Below, piece by piece: positions 1 to 8,986 of a DNA stretch of 64,000 nt. The stretch is from contig NZ_WUUL01000015.1 in NCBI RefSeq assembly GCF_009831235.1, positions 1 through 64,000 on the forward strand, written 5' to 3'. The DNA comes from Shimazuella alba. Its GTDB lineage: Bacteria; Bacillota; Bacilli; Thermoactinomycetales; Thermoactinomycetaceae. Below the pieces are notes generated by a model. That model was not told where the DNA came from. It saw only the letters and a program-made list of their open reading frames with translations, and did no database searches. Position numbers and translations under genes: made by a program. Each line of letters starts with the position of its first letter. Position 1 is the first letter of the stretch.

Positions 1-16
1 TATCCTTTCCCATACG

Positions 17-50
17 AAAGCACTTCTGAAACGAATTTCAGAAGTGCTTT
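17..50 (+). terminator. Intrinsic terminator hairpin
   Basis: A perfect 15-bp inverted repeat with a 4-nt CGAA loop is followed by a short T-rich tail. It probably ends a plus-strand transcription unit that lies upstream of the window. Confidence 0.75.
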
Positions 51-63
51 TTCTTCGGTCTGA

Positions 64-97
64 CACTACTTTCCATTATGGAAAGTAGTGTTTTTTT
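64..97 (+). terminator. Second intrinsic terminator hairpin
   Basis: An 11-bp perfect stem with a 5-nt loop is followed directly by seven T. It stands in tandem with the hairpin at 17-50 and may also separate that transcript from the minus-strand permease. Confidence 0.8.
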
Positions 98-184
98 ATA
101 ACCAAAATTTTATGTGCAGATCCTCATAAATGTCTTTACACATACAGACCTCTTCGAAAAAGTAGCATCTTCTTTTTCCCATAC

Positions 185-1570
185 TTATTTATCAAAGTTA
201 AGATTTCTCTTTCTTCTCTTATCGACAAACACATAATAAATGATATACATTAATACAATTGCTGGAATACCGAGATATACAGATAAAGCTGTTTCAGGAT
301 CTAAAACTTGGCTCAGCATCACGATCGCATTCAAAATGAAAGCTACAATTGGAACAAAGGGATATAGTGGTGTCCGGAAAGATAAATCTGTTACCTTTCC
401 TCCCTCGGCCAAGTATTTCCGACGGAAGAAGTATTGAGAAGCAGCAATTGCCATCCAAGCGATTACCGCTGTTGTACCGGATATAGAAAGAATCCACATA
501 TAAACGGTATCAGCAGCATATTTAGCAGTAAGCAGTGATAAACCTGCAACAAACATACTTCCTACTAATGCCCAAAACGGTATTCCCCTACTTGTTACTT
601 TTCCTAGCATTTTTGGAGCCATGCCATTTTTCGATAACGAATACAATATTCGGGTTGCTGCAAATAAACCAGAATTACCAACAGATAATAAAGCAGTGAT
701 AATAACAAAGTTCATGATATCTGCTGCATATGGTATACCTATTTTATCCATCGCAGCAACAAAGGGACTTTCTACAACACCCGCTTGCTGCCATGGAACC
801 AAACAGACAAGGACAGCTATAGCTAATCCAAAAAATAAGATGGTCCGATAAACAGTTTGATTTATCGCCTTTGGAAGCGTTTTCTTAGGATTTTCACTTT
901 CTCCTGCAGCAATCCCAACCAGCTCTGTTCCTTGGAAAGAAAAGTTAACCGCTATCATGGTCATAAGAATAGGTACAAATCCATTCGGGAAAATTCCATC
1001 TTTTACCAAATAACTAAATCCAACACTCTCTCCACGTAATGGAATAATGCCGAAGATGGCTATCGCACCAATTAAAATAAAGAGCACAATCATGGAAACT
1101 TTTATAATTGCAAACCAAAATTCCGTCTCAGCAAAACTGCGTGCAGAGAAAGCGTTTACTAAAAACAAGATAACTCCGAAAAGTAAACTCCATACCCATA
1201 TGTCTACGGAGGGAAACCATCGTTTCATCGTAGCGCCAATAGTTAACAGTTCTAATGCCACTGTTGCCGCCCAACCAAACCAATATAACCAGCCAACCAT
1301 AAACCCTGTACCAGGTCCAATAAATCTGGTTGCATAGTCTTGAAATGAACCAGATGATGGATTAGCTATGGTTAATTCTCCAAGACATAACATAACCAAA
1401 TACATAACTATGCCACCAACGATATAAGATAAAACTGCTCCTATTGGTCCTGCTTGACTAATGGTGTAACCTGAGCCATTAAAAAAACCAGTTCCTATTA
1501 CTCCACCTAAGGCAATCATAAACAGATGCCTGCTTTTCATAGATCGTTTCAACTCGTTATTGCTATCCAT
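185..1570 (-). CDS. APC-family amino acid permease
   Basis: About 461 residues forming a 12-segment polytopic membrane protein. The N-terminal GGVIGTGFF motif is the helix-1 glycine signature of amino acid/proton symporters (AAT-type, as in RocE, GabP, LysP and AapA). It should import an amino acid across the cytoplasmic membrane; the substrate cannot be read from sequence. The start is placed at the fourth codon after an earlier in-frame ATG because GGAGGT lies 4 nt upstream of ATGGATAGC, and the earlier ATG overlaps that Shine-Dalgarno sequence. The gene is monocistronic, divergent from the amidase gene, and its 3' end faces the terminators at the window start. Confidence 0.88.
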   Translation of the reverse strand: MDSNNELKRSMKSRHLFMIALGGVIGTGFFNGSGYTISQAGPIGAVLSYIVGGIVMYLVMLCLGELTIANPSSGSFQDYATRFIGPGTGFMVGWLYWFGWAATVALELLTIGATMKRWFPSVDIWVWSLLFGVILFLVNAFSARSFAETEFWFAIIKVSMIVLFILIGAIAIFGIIPLRGESVGFSYLVKDGIFPNGFVPILMTMIAVNFSFQGTELVGIAAGESENPKKTLPKAINQTVYRTILFFGLAIAVLVCLVPWQQAGVVESPFVAAMDKIGIPYAADIMNFVIITALLSVGNSGLFAATRILYSLSKNGMAPKMLGKVTSRGIPFWALVGSMFVAGLSLLTAKYAADTVYMWILSISGTTAVIAWMAIAASQYFFRRKYLAEGGKVTDLSFRTPLYPFVPIVAFILNAIVMLSQVLDPETALSVYLGIPAIVLMYIIYYVFVDKRRKRNLNFDK

Positions 1571-1764
1571 AATTACCTCCATTCTTCCGAATTTAGTATG
1601 ACATTTTTTTATGTTTTCTGCAAATAATTTCTAATTTTTCTAAATTTTGTATTATATAGTGCCTAAAATACTTCTTTTAGGGTATATATACTCTATCTAT
1701 TCTTTTTACCTGCATATAGTAAAAATAATTGGACTACCAATCCATGTTAGAGAGGAGAATCAAA

Positions 1765-2805
1765 ATGGCTTGGTCGTACGGACTGTTATTTGACAATGCT
1801 GAAGCATTTTTATCGTATATGCAGAATAACTTATCTACAAGTTTAGATGGGTGCCATGTTCATCACACATATCGACCAGAACACAAAAATTTTAAAGGAA
1901 ACAATCACAAAAAGTTACAAGATACGATGAAAAAAGCACATAAAGCTCGTGGTTTCTCTACTATTGCTCAACACATCACGATATTTCCTGACGGCAAAAT
2001 CATGACAGGAAGAAACGTAAATTTGACCCCTGCCTCCGCAGTTGGATACAACCAGAATAATGCCAAACACCCTTTTATGTTTGAAATGATAGGTGATTTT
2101 GATAAAGGTAACGACACGTTAGAAGGAAAACAGCTCGAAACTGCAGTTAAAATTGCCAGATATTTTGACAAAAAGGGCAAAAAAATATTATTTCATCGAG
2201 AATTATTGCAAAATGGTAAATCACCCAAAAGTTGCCCAGGTACAGGAGTAAATAAAGCTTGGTTTTTAAATTTAGTCAGAGAGAAAACCCAGCTTCCTGT
2301 TCCAGAAGATGACTATGTTATAAAAGTTGCTAATCACAAGCTTTACAATCGACCACTATCCTATAAAGTACCCATGCTAAAAGGAAATGATGTACTAGCT
2401 CTTCAAGAACGATTACAAATAACCCAAGATCATCTTTTTGGACCAAATACTCGTGATGCAGTAATTCAGTGGCAACAAACTCATGACATGAGAGATACTG
2501 GCAGAGTTTACTATGGGGTATGGGATGCTCTATTTCAGCATATCTCTAAGAAAGATAACAATCGCTTCTATCATCGTAAACTGCAATATGTCACACCATT
2601 ACAAAGAGGTGTAGATGTGTCACGTCTTCAAAAACGACTGAATGTTCCAACTACTGGATATTTTGGTGAAGTAACAGATGAAGCTGTAAGAATTTGGCAA
2701 ACAAACCATGATGAGAACGGCAGACCTGTAGAAGACGGAAAAGGTCTAGCTATAACAGGGGTGGTGGATCAACAGACATGGAGTGCACTTTTCCCAGGTG
2801 AGTGA
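1765..2805 (+). CDS. N-acetylmuramoyl-L-alanine amidase with two peptidoglycan-binding repeats
   Basis: 346 residues from a start fixed by the SD GAGAGGAG 7 nt upstream. The N-terminal half is an Amidase_2/PGRP-type zinc domain: a CHVHHTYRP segment near residue 30 supplies a zinc histidine, FHRE lies near 140, and SCPGTGV near 155 is the typical last zinc-ligand segment. The C-terminal half has two PG_binding_1-like repeats (LKGNDVLALQERL and LQRGVDVSRLQKRL), each with a following WQ motif. No signal peptide is visible, so it is released by another route, as for phage-type or mother-cell amidases. Cleavage of the MurNAc-L-Ala bond is inferred from the family. A terminator follows at 2806. Confidence 0.87.
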   Translation: MAWSYGLLFDNAEAFLSYMQNNLSTSLDGCHVHHTYRPEHKNFKGNNHKKLQDTMKKAHKARGFSTIAQHITIFPDGKIMTGRNVNLTPASAVGYNQNNAKHPFMFEMIGDFDKGNDTLEGKQLETAVKIARYFDKKGKKILFHRELLQNGKSPKSCPGTGVNKAWFLNLVREKTQLPVPEDDYVIKVANHKLYNRPLSYKVPMLKGNDVLALQERLQITQDHLFGPNTRDAVIQWQQTHDMRDTGRVYYGVWDALFQHISKKDNNRFYHRKLQYVTPLQRGVDVSRLQKRLNVPTTGYFGEVTDEAVRIWQTNHDENGRPVEDGKGLAITGVVDQQTWSALFPGE

Positions 2806-2829
2806 AACAACCCAGATATGGGTTGTTTT
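2806..2829 (+). terminator. Terminator of amidase gene
   Basis: 8-bp stem AACAACCC/GGGTTGTT with a 6-nt loop and a TTTATTT tail, starting one base after the stop codon. Confidence 0.8.
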
Positions 2830-2958
2830 ATTTGATTAGAAAATATAACTTTTCATTCGTTATTTTGCCATTTCCACTCTGTTCTTCTTGAATTTTTCAC
2901 ATAGTTTGTTACAATAGTCACTAGTTTCACTACAAATTTTAAAGGAGTCTATAACATT

Positions 2959-3609
2959 ATGTTTAAAAAAGCTCTTATTATTTTTAGTTGCCTTTTATTA
3001 CTTTCTGGCTGCTCTCTTTTGGCAGATTCTGGAACAAAAAAAGAATTGATGGATCAAATGGACAAATTAATGGATCACCATGACAAAAATATGGGCGATC
3101 AACGTACTTTGATCAATGATTTCAATAAAGCATATGATACTGGTACTCAAATCACACAAGCAATGAATCAAGGATCTACGATGAGTAGTGATCAGTACAA
3201 CACATTAATGGCTGATATCGACAAAGCCAACAATGATTTAGCTACATATAAGAAAAATGTAGATTCGCTACTTGCTGAAATCCCTGCAGTTGAACAAAAA
3301 GCAAATGAGTTAAAAAATGAAGAAGCAAAATCTCGTGCTACCAAATACTTACAAGACTTTAAACAAGCAACACAATCACAAGTTGACTATATCAATAATT
3401 TTCAAAGTCTAATTGATTCCTATAAAACTGTCTATGTTTCCCTTTCACAAGGCAATACACCAGATACAACTCAATATCAGCAATACTCTGATAAAGAAGG
3501 AACCTTAGTCGATAAATTCAACAAAGAAATTGATGCATTCAATAATTCTTGGACAACACTGAATCAAGAGGATTTCAATCGTAAAGTAAAAGAAAACATT
3601 TCTTTCTAA
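2959..3609 (+). CDS. YkyA-like cell-wall-binding lipoprotein
   Basis: 216 residues. A lipoprotein signal peptide ends in the lipobox LLSGC, so Cys18 would be lipidated and the protein anchored outside the membrane. The rest is almost wholly helical, Lys/Glu/Gln-rich coiled coil (several 20-30 residue heptad-like stretches) without catalytic motifs. Length and layout fit the YkyA family (PF10368), whose role is unknown. AAAGGAG lies upstream of the ATG. It is a single gene with its own terminator at 3621. Family assignment is by appearance and moderately secure; the lipoprotein call is secure. Confidence 0.72.
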   Translation: MFKKALIIFSCLLLLSGCSLLADSGTKKELMDQMDKLMDHHDKNMGDQRTLINDFNKAYDTGTQITQAMNQGSTMSSDQYNTLMADIDKANNDLATYKKNVDSLLAEIPAVEQKANELKNEEAKSRATKYLQDFKQATQSQVDYINNFQSLIDSYKTVYVSLSQGNTPDTTQYQQYSDKEGTLVDKFNKEIDAFNNSWTTLNQEDFNRKVKENISF

Positions 3610-3620
3610 TATTTTCAATC

Positions 3621-3650
3621 CCAGCTTTCTAAATGAAAGCTGGTTTTTCT
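3621..3650 (+). terminator. Terminator of lipoprotein gene
   Basis: 9-bp stem CCAGCTTTC/GAAAGCTGG, 5-nt loop, then a T5 tail. Confidence 0.85.
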
Positions 3651-3715
3651 TATCCCGAATATGAGAGAATAAGAAGAAGTGTATAGTTGTATTTGAAAGG
3701 CAGGCCTCTAAATTC

Positions 3716-4189
3716 ATGGTAAGTGATTTACTTGCAAATTTTCCATTATGGACCTCGGTATTAGCGATCCTACTCGCACAGTTTTTAAAAATCTTATGGA
3801 ACCTGTCTATGACAGGAAAATGGGATTGGATCTGGATTTATCACTCTGGCGGAATGCCAAGTGGACACACCTCTGCTGTTAGTTCTTTGTCAATTGCGAT
3901 TGGTTTAACTCAAGGATGGGATTCTGAAACATTTGCAATTGCCACTATTTTAAGTATTGTTGTCATGTATGATGCAACAGGTGTAAGACGTCAAGCTGGT
4001 GTTCATGCCCAAGTATTAAACCGTTTAGTAGAAGATATGACAAAACTTCTAAGTGAAGCAAAAGAAAAATCCCCTGCTGAAACAAGGGAAAAATTAAAAG
4101 AGATATTAGGTCATAAACCGATTGAGGTTTTTGTAGGTCTTTGGTTTGGAGTTATCGTCGCTATCATTAATTACTATTTTTGGTATTAA
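3716..4189 (+). CDS. yuiD: Divergent PAP2-family membrane protein (YuiD)
   Basis: 157 residues, about four membrane segments. The motif GGMPSGHTSAV near residue 45 resembles the PSGH phosphatase motif of PAP2 enzymes, and the DATGVRRQAGVHAQ stretch is characteristic of the DUF212/YuiD family. A lipid phosphate phosphatase role is possible but unproven. In B. subtilis yuiD sits in the same neighbourhood as yuiB and the NADH dehydrogenase gene yumB, as here. Its stop overlaps the stop of the convergent yuiB by 4 bp, so neither has room for a private terminator at that junction. Confidence 0.88.
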   Translation: MVSDLLANFPLWTSVLAILLAQFLKILWNLSMTGKWDWIWIYHSGGMPSGHTSAVSSLSIAIGLTQGWDSETFAIATILSIVVMYDATGVRRQAGVHAQVLNRLVEDMTKLLSEAKEKSPAETREKLKEILGHKPIEVFVGLWFGVIVAIINYYFWY

Positions 4190-4467
4190 AACATTCGATA
4201 GCCGTTTGCCCGTAAAAAACGTATGGTTAAACCACTACCGACAACACCAACTAAACTAGCAACTAACCATGTAATATCTGCAACATGTACCGTGTTTACT
4301 TTAAATGCAAAATAAATAATTAAAGCAAGAAATAAATAAATAGGTAACCAAGTGGTTTTTAAAATCATATTTAAAATAAATCCTATCCCAAAAAAGAAAA
4401 CCAGCAGTAACGGGACAGAAATAATTAGCTGAACAAGGCTAATAGGTGGCACTGCTAACATTGTCAT
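4186..4467 (-). CDS. yuiB: YuiB-like small membrane protein
   Basis: 93 residues, nearly all hydrophobic, with three predicted membrane helices. LLLVFFFGIGFILNMILK near the N-terminus is the recognisable YuiB segment. The start is set at MTMLAVPP because GAAGGAG precedes it, although an upstream in-frame start exists. YuiB is encoded next to the type II NADH dehydrogenase in B. subtilis, as it is here, which suggests a membrane role linked to respiration, but no function is established. The 3' end overlaps yuiD by 4 bp, tail to tail. Confidence 0.78.
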   Translation of the reverse strand: MTMLAVPPISLVQLIISVPLLLVFFFGIGFILNMILKTTWLPIYLFLALIIYFAFKVNTVHVADITWLVASLVGVVGSGLTIRFLRANGYRMF

Positions 4468-4550
4468 TGGAATTATCTCCTTCCACAAGTTGCCTTTATG
4501 GTACAAAAAATGTAACAAACGGTCAATGCCTGATGTATATCACGAAGCAA

Positions 4551-4586
4551 AAGAGCAATCCTAAGGTAAGGCGGATTGCTCTTTTT
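4551..4586. terminator. Bidirectional terminator between ndh and yuiB
   Basis: 11-bp stem AAGAGCAATCC/GGATTGCTCTT with T6 on the plus side and T4 on the minus side. On the minus strand it would end ndh before yuiB; on the plus strand it could stop read-through from yuiD. Confidence 0.7.
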
Positions 4587-4670
4587 TAGTATCTAAAAAC
4601 ATTCATACAACTTATCAACAATGACATAAATAGACCGATTCATTACACCTTAAAAGTCAAAATATGAATA

Positions 4671-5867
4671 CTAAAATTTTCCTTTACGTAAGACAAGCGA
4701 AATTCCACCCAGTAGATATAACCAACGAAGTTCGATTATTTTTTTCATAAGTGATGCTTTCATACCCATTAATTTGCTGTTTTTCCCCACAATACCGATT
4801 GCTTCTTTTCTTCCTAATGAGGCAACAGTACCTTTTGCATGATATGCAAAAGTATCCATTTTTCCATCTCTAATTAAGGAAACCAAGTTTTTACCTAAGA
4901 ACTGACCTTGTTGAGTCGCGATTTGCGCTGTTGGTGGATATGGACGTTCATTTTCACTAGGGAACACAAGAGAGCTATCTCCAATAATAAAAATTTCTTC
5001 ATGTCCTGGAGCGCGTAGTTGTCCATCTACTTTTACACGTCCGCGCATCGTTTCAATACCAGCATCTTCTACTATTTTATTTCCTCTTACGCCACCAGTC
5101 CAAACAACAGTGGCCGCTTTGATTTCTTCTCCACCTTTTAGAATTACACCTTCATGTGTACATTCTGCAATAGGAGTATTGATATGGAATTCGACACCCT
5201 TATTCTTTAAGTAATCCGTAGCATAGCTGACTAAATCGGAATCAAAACCAGGTAGAACTGTTGGTGCTGCTTCCACGTTTACAATTCTTACTTTTTCTAA
5301 AGGAATATCATATTCACGGCAAAGTTCTGGCATACGGTCTACCAATTCGCCAACATATTCAATCCCCGTAAACCCAGCACCACCTACCACGATGGTAATA
5401 AGCTCATCTTTTTTCTCTTCAGCATATCGAGAAAACATGTATTCCATATGTTCGCGAATCATACGTACACTATCAATACTTCTAATGAAAAAAGCATTTT
5501 CTAATAACCCTTTGATACCAAAAGTTTCTGGAGCACTACCTAAGCCGATGACAAGATAATCATAAGATAATGGCTCTGATTGATCCTTTAAAGTAACTTC
5601 TTTTGTTTCGGTATTAATAGATGTTACTTGATCCTGAATAAAGTTAACACGATGTGGATGAATAACAGATAAAATAGAGAGTCTTGCATGATCATGATGG
5701 GACGTGCCTGCTGCTGGCTCATGTAATTTTGTTGTAATGTAGTGGTAGGAATTTTGGTTTACTAATGTTACTTCTGCTTCTCCAGGACGCAGATGCTTTT
5801 GTAGACCTTTTGCTGTCATCAGTCCACCATAACCGGCGCCTAAAATAAGTATTTTAGGTACTTTCAT
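4671..5867 (-). CDS. ndh: Type II NADH dehydrogenase (NDH-2)
   Basis: 398 residues. It oxidises NADH and reduces menaquinone at the inner face of the membrane without pumping protons. Two Rossmann motifs are clear: FAD-binding GAGYGG at residues 10-15 and the NADH-binding GGAGFTG at about 162-168. A second FAD contact IFIIGDSS follows near residue 300. The C-terminal 40 residues are amphipathic and basic, as expected for membrane attachment. The start is moved nine codons in from the longest reading frame because only the inner ATG has a plausible SD (GGAAGTG). Gene order with yuiB/yuiD matches yumB of B. subtilis. A TGTGA-GAGA-TCACA palindrome lies 67 nt upstream. Confidence 0.92.
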   Translation of the reverse strand: MKVPKILILGAGYGGLMTAKGLQKHLRPGEAEVTLVNQNSYHYITTKLHEPAAGTSHHDHARLSILSVIHPHRVNFIQDQVTSINTETKEVTLKDQSEPLSYDYLVIGLGSAPETFGIKGLLENAFFIRSIDSVRMIREHMEYMFSRYAEEKKDELITIVVGGAGFTGIEYVGELVDRMPELCREYDIPLEKVRIVNVEAAPTVLPGFDSDLVSYATDYLKNKGVEFHINTPIAECTHEGVILKGGEEIKAATVVWTGGVRGNKIVEDAGIETMRGRVKVDGQLRAPGHEEIFIIGDSSLVFPSENERPYPPTAQIATQQGQFLGKNLVSLIRDGKMDTFAYHAKGTVASLGRKEAIGIVGKNSKLMGMKASLMKKIIELRWLYLLGGISLVLRKGKF

Positions 5868-5933
5868 TTTGTCATCACTTCCATCTAATTTCATTGTATT
5901 TACTTACTTCTTATGATCAATCGATACACTATG

Positions 5934-5947
5934 TGTGAGAGATCACA
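5934..5947. promoter_or_regulatory. 14-bp palindrome upstream of ndh
   Basis: TGTGAGAGATCACA is a perfect inverted repeat in the presumed ndh promoter region. Its half-sites look like Rex or Fnr/CRP-type half-sites, and Rex controls NADH dehydrogenase genes in Bacillales, but the spacer is 4 nt rather than the usual 6. Assignment to a regulator is therefore only a suggestion. Confidence 0.35.
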
Positions 5948-6129
5948 ATCTTACTGGAGGTAACTCCTTAGGTTTTCCCAAAACGCTAACAATATTATGA
6001 TATGTATTTCACGAACTTTTTACAAGAGATTTCTGGAATACAATACTTATTCTATAACTTTCTTATTGTGATCATGCATGAATTTCAGCGAATTTTCTTA
6101 TGCTAAAGGTAAAAACAGGATGATTAAAA

Positions 6130-6390
6130 ATGAACCAAAAGTCCTATCAATGTCCGCTATGCAATGGTTTTACCACTTATACAGAAAACTGTCCCAAATG
6201 TCACCAACAAATGGTAGATTATGGACCAGCCTCATTTTTATTAGCAGATTATAGCCCGTATCGCCCAATTGATGATATGAAACAAAACGATGGTTGGATA
6301 GATAATCAAACCCACAAATGTCCACATGAAGTATACTGCCCTAACTGTGGCTTTGATAAAATCGACTTCATCTCAGAACAAGAAACATAA
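6130..6390 (+). CDS. Small zinc-ribbon protein of unknown function
   Basis: 86 residues with three CxxC pairs: CPLC near residue 8, CPKC near 20 and CPNC near 75. These suggest one or two structural zinc sites. There is no signal peptide or membrane segment, so it should be cytosolic. The SD is weak (AGGATG). It lies alone between ndh and the Fe-S carrier gene and faces the latter. I do not recognise a named family beyond zinc-ribbon proteins common in Bacillales genomes. Confidence 0.65.
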   Translation: MNQKSYQCPLCNGFTTYTENCPKCHQQMVDYGPASFLLADYSPYRPIDDMKQNDGWIDNQTHKCPHEVYCPNCGFDKIDFISEQET

Positions 6391-6392
6391 AA

Positions 6393-6416
6393 CATCCCTC
6401 TCCTAGAAGAGGGATG
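6393..6416 (-). terminator. Shared hairpin between convergent genes
   Basis: 9-bp stem CATCCCTCT/AGAGGGATG with a T4 tail on the minus strand. It most likely ends the Fe-S carrier transcript and may also stop the convergent zinc-ribbon gene. Confidence 0.6.
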
Positions 6417-6423
6417 TATACTA

Positions 6424-6783
6424 CTAGCAATCGGTATCTGGTTTACCTTCATCTACCGCAGTACGGAAGGAAGAACCACATCCACAGGTGGCTGATGCAT
6501 TTGGATTGTCTATTTGAAATCCTCCACCCATCAATGATTCTTTGTAATCGACAACAGTACCTTTCATCAATCTCTGACTTTCGTCATCTATGAGTACTCG
6601 AACGCCATGCTGTTCAAGTTCTAAATCATTTGTTGACTTATCTTCATCAAAGCCCATCAAATAAGAAAATCCACTACATCCACCATGCTGTACACCAACA
6701 CGGAGATACTGCTTTTCGGGATTTTCCGTTTCTTGAAGCATTTCTTTTACTTTAAATGCTGCTTGTTCTGTTAAGGTAATCAT
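6424..6783 (-). CDS. A-type iron-sulfur cluster carrier (SufA/YutM)
   Basis: 119 residues of the HesB/IscA family. The three conserved cysteines that bind the cluster are present: Cys36 in GGCSGF and Cys100/Cys102 in TCGCGSSF. It should accept Fe-S clusters from a scaffold and pass them to target enzymes in the cytosol. The counterpart yutM lies in the same region of the B. subtilis chromosome, with yuzB, yuzD and the NifU-like yutI, all also found in this window. It may help mature the Fe-S enzymes encoded nearby (LipA, MqnE, YfkAB), which is inference. Confidence 0.9.
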   Translation of the reverse strand: MITLTEQAAFKVKEMLQETENPEKQYLRVGVQHGGCSGFSYLMGFDEDKSTNDLELEQHGVRVLIDDESQRLMKGTVVDYKESLMGGGFQIDNPNASATCGCGSSFRTAVDEGKPDTDC

Positions 6784-6832
6784 CTTCCATCACTCCAATT
6801 GTGACTGTTGATACCTATTAGTTTACCATACT

Positions 6833-7072
6833 TCAAACCACAGTACGGTATTTTTCATCCAAGGACTCTCTTATCTGATGTTTTGGGTGAGTACGCATAT
6901 AGTTTCGATCTTGTTTGGATTGCTGCCAATTTTTTTGCCATTCATTATGAAGATTATCCAGTTCGACACTTAATTCATACACTGCAGGATGACCAATCCC
7001 TAAAAGCAATGCAGACTCAACCATCTTTACACGCAATGTTTCTATGCGCTCTTCTAAATCCCACGCTCCCAT
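6833..7072 (-). CDS. Spo0E-family aspartyl-phosphate phosphatase
   Basis: 79 residues. The core has the Spo0E-type pattern of two short helices with the signature S-x-E-L-D (SVELDNLHN near residue 35), preceded by ALLLGIGHPAV. Such proteins dephosphorylate Spo0A~P and restrain entry into sporulation. The start has a strong SD, GGAGGG. The basic C-terminal tail after the signature is a little longer than usual for the family. It is a single gene upstream of the divergent futalosine operon. Confidence 0.8.
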   Translation of the reverse strand: MGAWDLEERIETLRVKMVESALLLGIGHPAVYELSVELDNLHNEWQKNWQQSKQDRNYMRTHPKHQIRESLDEKYRTVV

Positions 7073-7396
7073 CTTAAGCCCTCCTTCATTCTTTATCTGC
7101 TACCAATTTTTAGTATACATGTTAAGACGGATTTTGTAAGCTATTTTTTTACATTTTTTTCATCTTTGTTTCTTTTTGTATGTTTTAATCGATAAAAACT
7201 CTGACAAATATCTACATAATCAAATTTAGTCTCTTCCTATCATGTTATTTAGGGATAGGTAGGTTTATAACTTTGTGATAAAATGAACGTGATTAAATGA
7301 GTGAAGCAACTTATCATTTTGGTGTAGAGTTGTTTTATTATTTATTTAGGAACTCGAAAATTATTTCTTTCTAAGGAAATGTAAAAGGAGAGAGAA
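7073..7396. other. Intergenic region between spo0E-like gene and mqnB
   Basis: 324 bp, AT-rich, carrying the divergent promoters for the Spo0E-like gene and the mqn operon. A TAAAAT box at 7279-7284 could be a -10 element for mqnB but lacks a convincing -35. I see no riboswitch fold, repeat or small ORF with an SD. Confidence 0.4.
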
Positions 7397-8128
7397 ATGA
7401 TACAAGAAAGGCTTGTAGATACCTCCATCAATCCCATAAATACAAATATACACATACTGATTGTTACTTCTGTCGAGGCAGAAAAAAATGCGATAGAAAA
7501 AGGTCTGGGTAATCTATCGTATGTTGATGTAAAGATAGTTGGAGTAGGTCCCATATCAGCTGCTGTAGAAACAGCCAAACACATAGCAAATACAAAATAT
7601 GATCTTGTTATATGTGCAGGCATCGCTGGAGGTTTTGCCACACATACCTCGATAGGGTCATTGGTTATTGCCGATAAGATTATCGCTGCTGATTTAGGAG
7701 CGCAGTCACCAGATGGCTTTTTATCATTGGAGGATTTACAACTCGGGACTACTTGTGTTTCTTCTCCCACATCTGCGATTGATTGCATGAAAACCAGTTT
7801 TAGTCAGACATATGGTGACGTGATGATAGGCTCTATTTTGACTTTATCAACGGTTACTGGAACAGATAATACTTGCAACCAGTTAGCAAATCGTTTTCCA
7901 TATGCAGTCGCAGAAGCTATGGAAGGATTTGGTGTTGCTTCTGCTGCTCACAGCTATAACATTCCGTCAATGGAAATACGAGCGATATCAAATCACATTG
8001 GTCCAAGAGACAAATCAAAGTGGCGGATAAGAGAAGCGCTTGATGAATTAACAAAGCTGGGTTCTATCATGAAAGACTTTACTAATGCGTGGAAAATCAT
8101 CCTACAGAAAGAAGCAGGTAAACCATGA
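7397..8128 (+). CDS. mqnB: Futalosine hydrolase (MqnB)
   Basis: 243 residues of the nucleoside phosphorylase/MTAN fold. Recognisable parts are VTSVEAEKNAI near the N-terminus, the GVGPISAA and CAGIAGGF glycine loops, and the substrate-site motif AEAMEGFGVA near residue 173. It hydrolyses futalosine to hypoxanthine and dehypoxanthinyl futalosine in the alternative menaquinone route. The SD AAAAGGAGAG lies 7 nt before the ATG. It is the first gene of mqnB-mqnD-mqnE and overlaps mqnD by ATGA, indicating translational coupling. mqnA, an aminofutalosine deaminase and mqnC are not in the window. Confidence 0.93.
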   Translation: MIQERLVDTSINPINTNIHILIVTSVEAEKNAIEKGLGNLSYVDVKIVGVGPISAAVETAKHIANTKYDLVICAGIAGGFATHTSIGSLVIADKIIAADLGAQSPDGFLSLEDLQLGTTCVSSPTSAIDCMKTSFSQTYGDVMIGSILTLSTVTGTDNTCNQLANRFPYAVAEAMEGFGVASAAHSYNIPSMEIRAISNHIGPRDKSKWRIREALDELTKLGSIMKDFTNAWKIILQKEAGKP

Positions 8129-8955
8129 ATATCGTTTTTTCACCTTGTCCTAATGATACATTTATCTTTCATGCATGGGTAAATGGGTACTTGCCCAATA
8201 CTCCAAAAGTAAACGTAACATATGCAGATATTGATATAACAAACAAATTAGCTGAGCAATCCGATGGACCAGATATAATGAAAATTTCTTATGCTGCACT
8301 TCCTTGGGCTGATGAAAGTTATGGATTACTGCCATGTGGCGGTGCATTAGGACGCGGTTGCGGTCCATTAATTCTCACTGCAAAGCATGCATCCAAGTCG
8401 ATAGGTAAAAAAAGGATTGCCGTTCCTAGCGAACGTTCGACTGCATATTTGCTCTTCCGTTTATGGATTGCACAAAATGTGCCTGAAGGTGTGGAGGAGA
8501 TCTGTGTACTACCTTTTCATGAAATTATGCCAGCTATTCGTGATGGTAAGATAGATGCAGGTTTAGTCATTCATGAAGCCAGATTTACGTATCCTTCTTA
8601 TGGACTCCAATTAGTCGTTGACTTAGGAGATTGGTGGGAAAAAGATACTTCCCTTCCTATTCCACTTGGAGCAATTATTGCGAAAAAATCGCTCAATTTT
8701 CAAGATATATCCAATTGGATTAGAGCTTCCCTCGCGCATGCTTGGGAACACCCAATAGCATCTCGAGCCTATGTCATGGAACATGCACAAGAGCTTGATT
8801 GGAACATTGCTCAAGAGCATATTCAGTTATACGTCAATTCATTTTCTATGGACTTGGGAGAAGAAGGGTATAATGCTGTGTACGCTTTATTAGATCGTGC
8901 GAGGGAACAAAATTTGATTCCCCCAATTGATCTCTCATCTATTTTGCTCAAATAA
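8125..8955 (+). CDS. mqnD: 1,4-dihydroxy-6-naphthoate synthase (MqnD)
   Basis: 276 residues with a periplasmic-binding-protein-like fold. The N-terminal FSPCPNDTFIFHA stretch is diagnostic for MqnD, and the following MKISYAALPW and GRGCGPL segments also fit. It converts cyclic dehypoxanthinyl futalosine into 1,4-dihydroxy-6-naphthoate, which is later prenylated, decarboxylated and methylated to menaquinone. It starts inside the mqnB stop (ATGA overlap) and is followed 31 bp later by mqnE. Full-length, no lesions. Confidence 0.94.
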   Translation: MNIVFSPCPNDTFIFHAWVNGYLPNTPKVNVTYADIDITNKLAEQSDGPDIMKISYAALPWADESYGLLPCGGALGRGCGPLILTAKHASKSIGKKRIAVPSERSTAYLLFRLWIAQNVPEGVEEICVLPFHEIMPAIRDGKIDAGLVIHEARFTYPSYGLQLVVDLGDWWEKDTSLPIPLGAIIAKKSLNFQDISNWIRASLAHAWEHPIASRAYVMEHAQELDWNIAQEHIQLYVNSFSMDLGEEGYNAVYALLDRAREQNLIPPIDLSSILLK

Positions 8956-8986
8956 ATAGTTAGAAAAAGAGAGAGGAGAAAAAATT

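Noticed and set aside
7342-7788. 148-codon minus-strand frame inside mqnB
   Set aside because: Shadow of mqnB; no SD and no recognisable domain.
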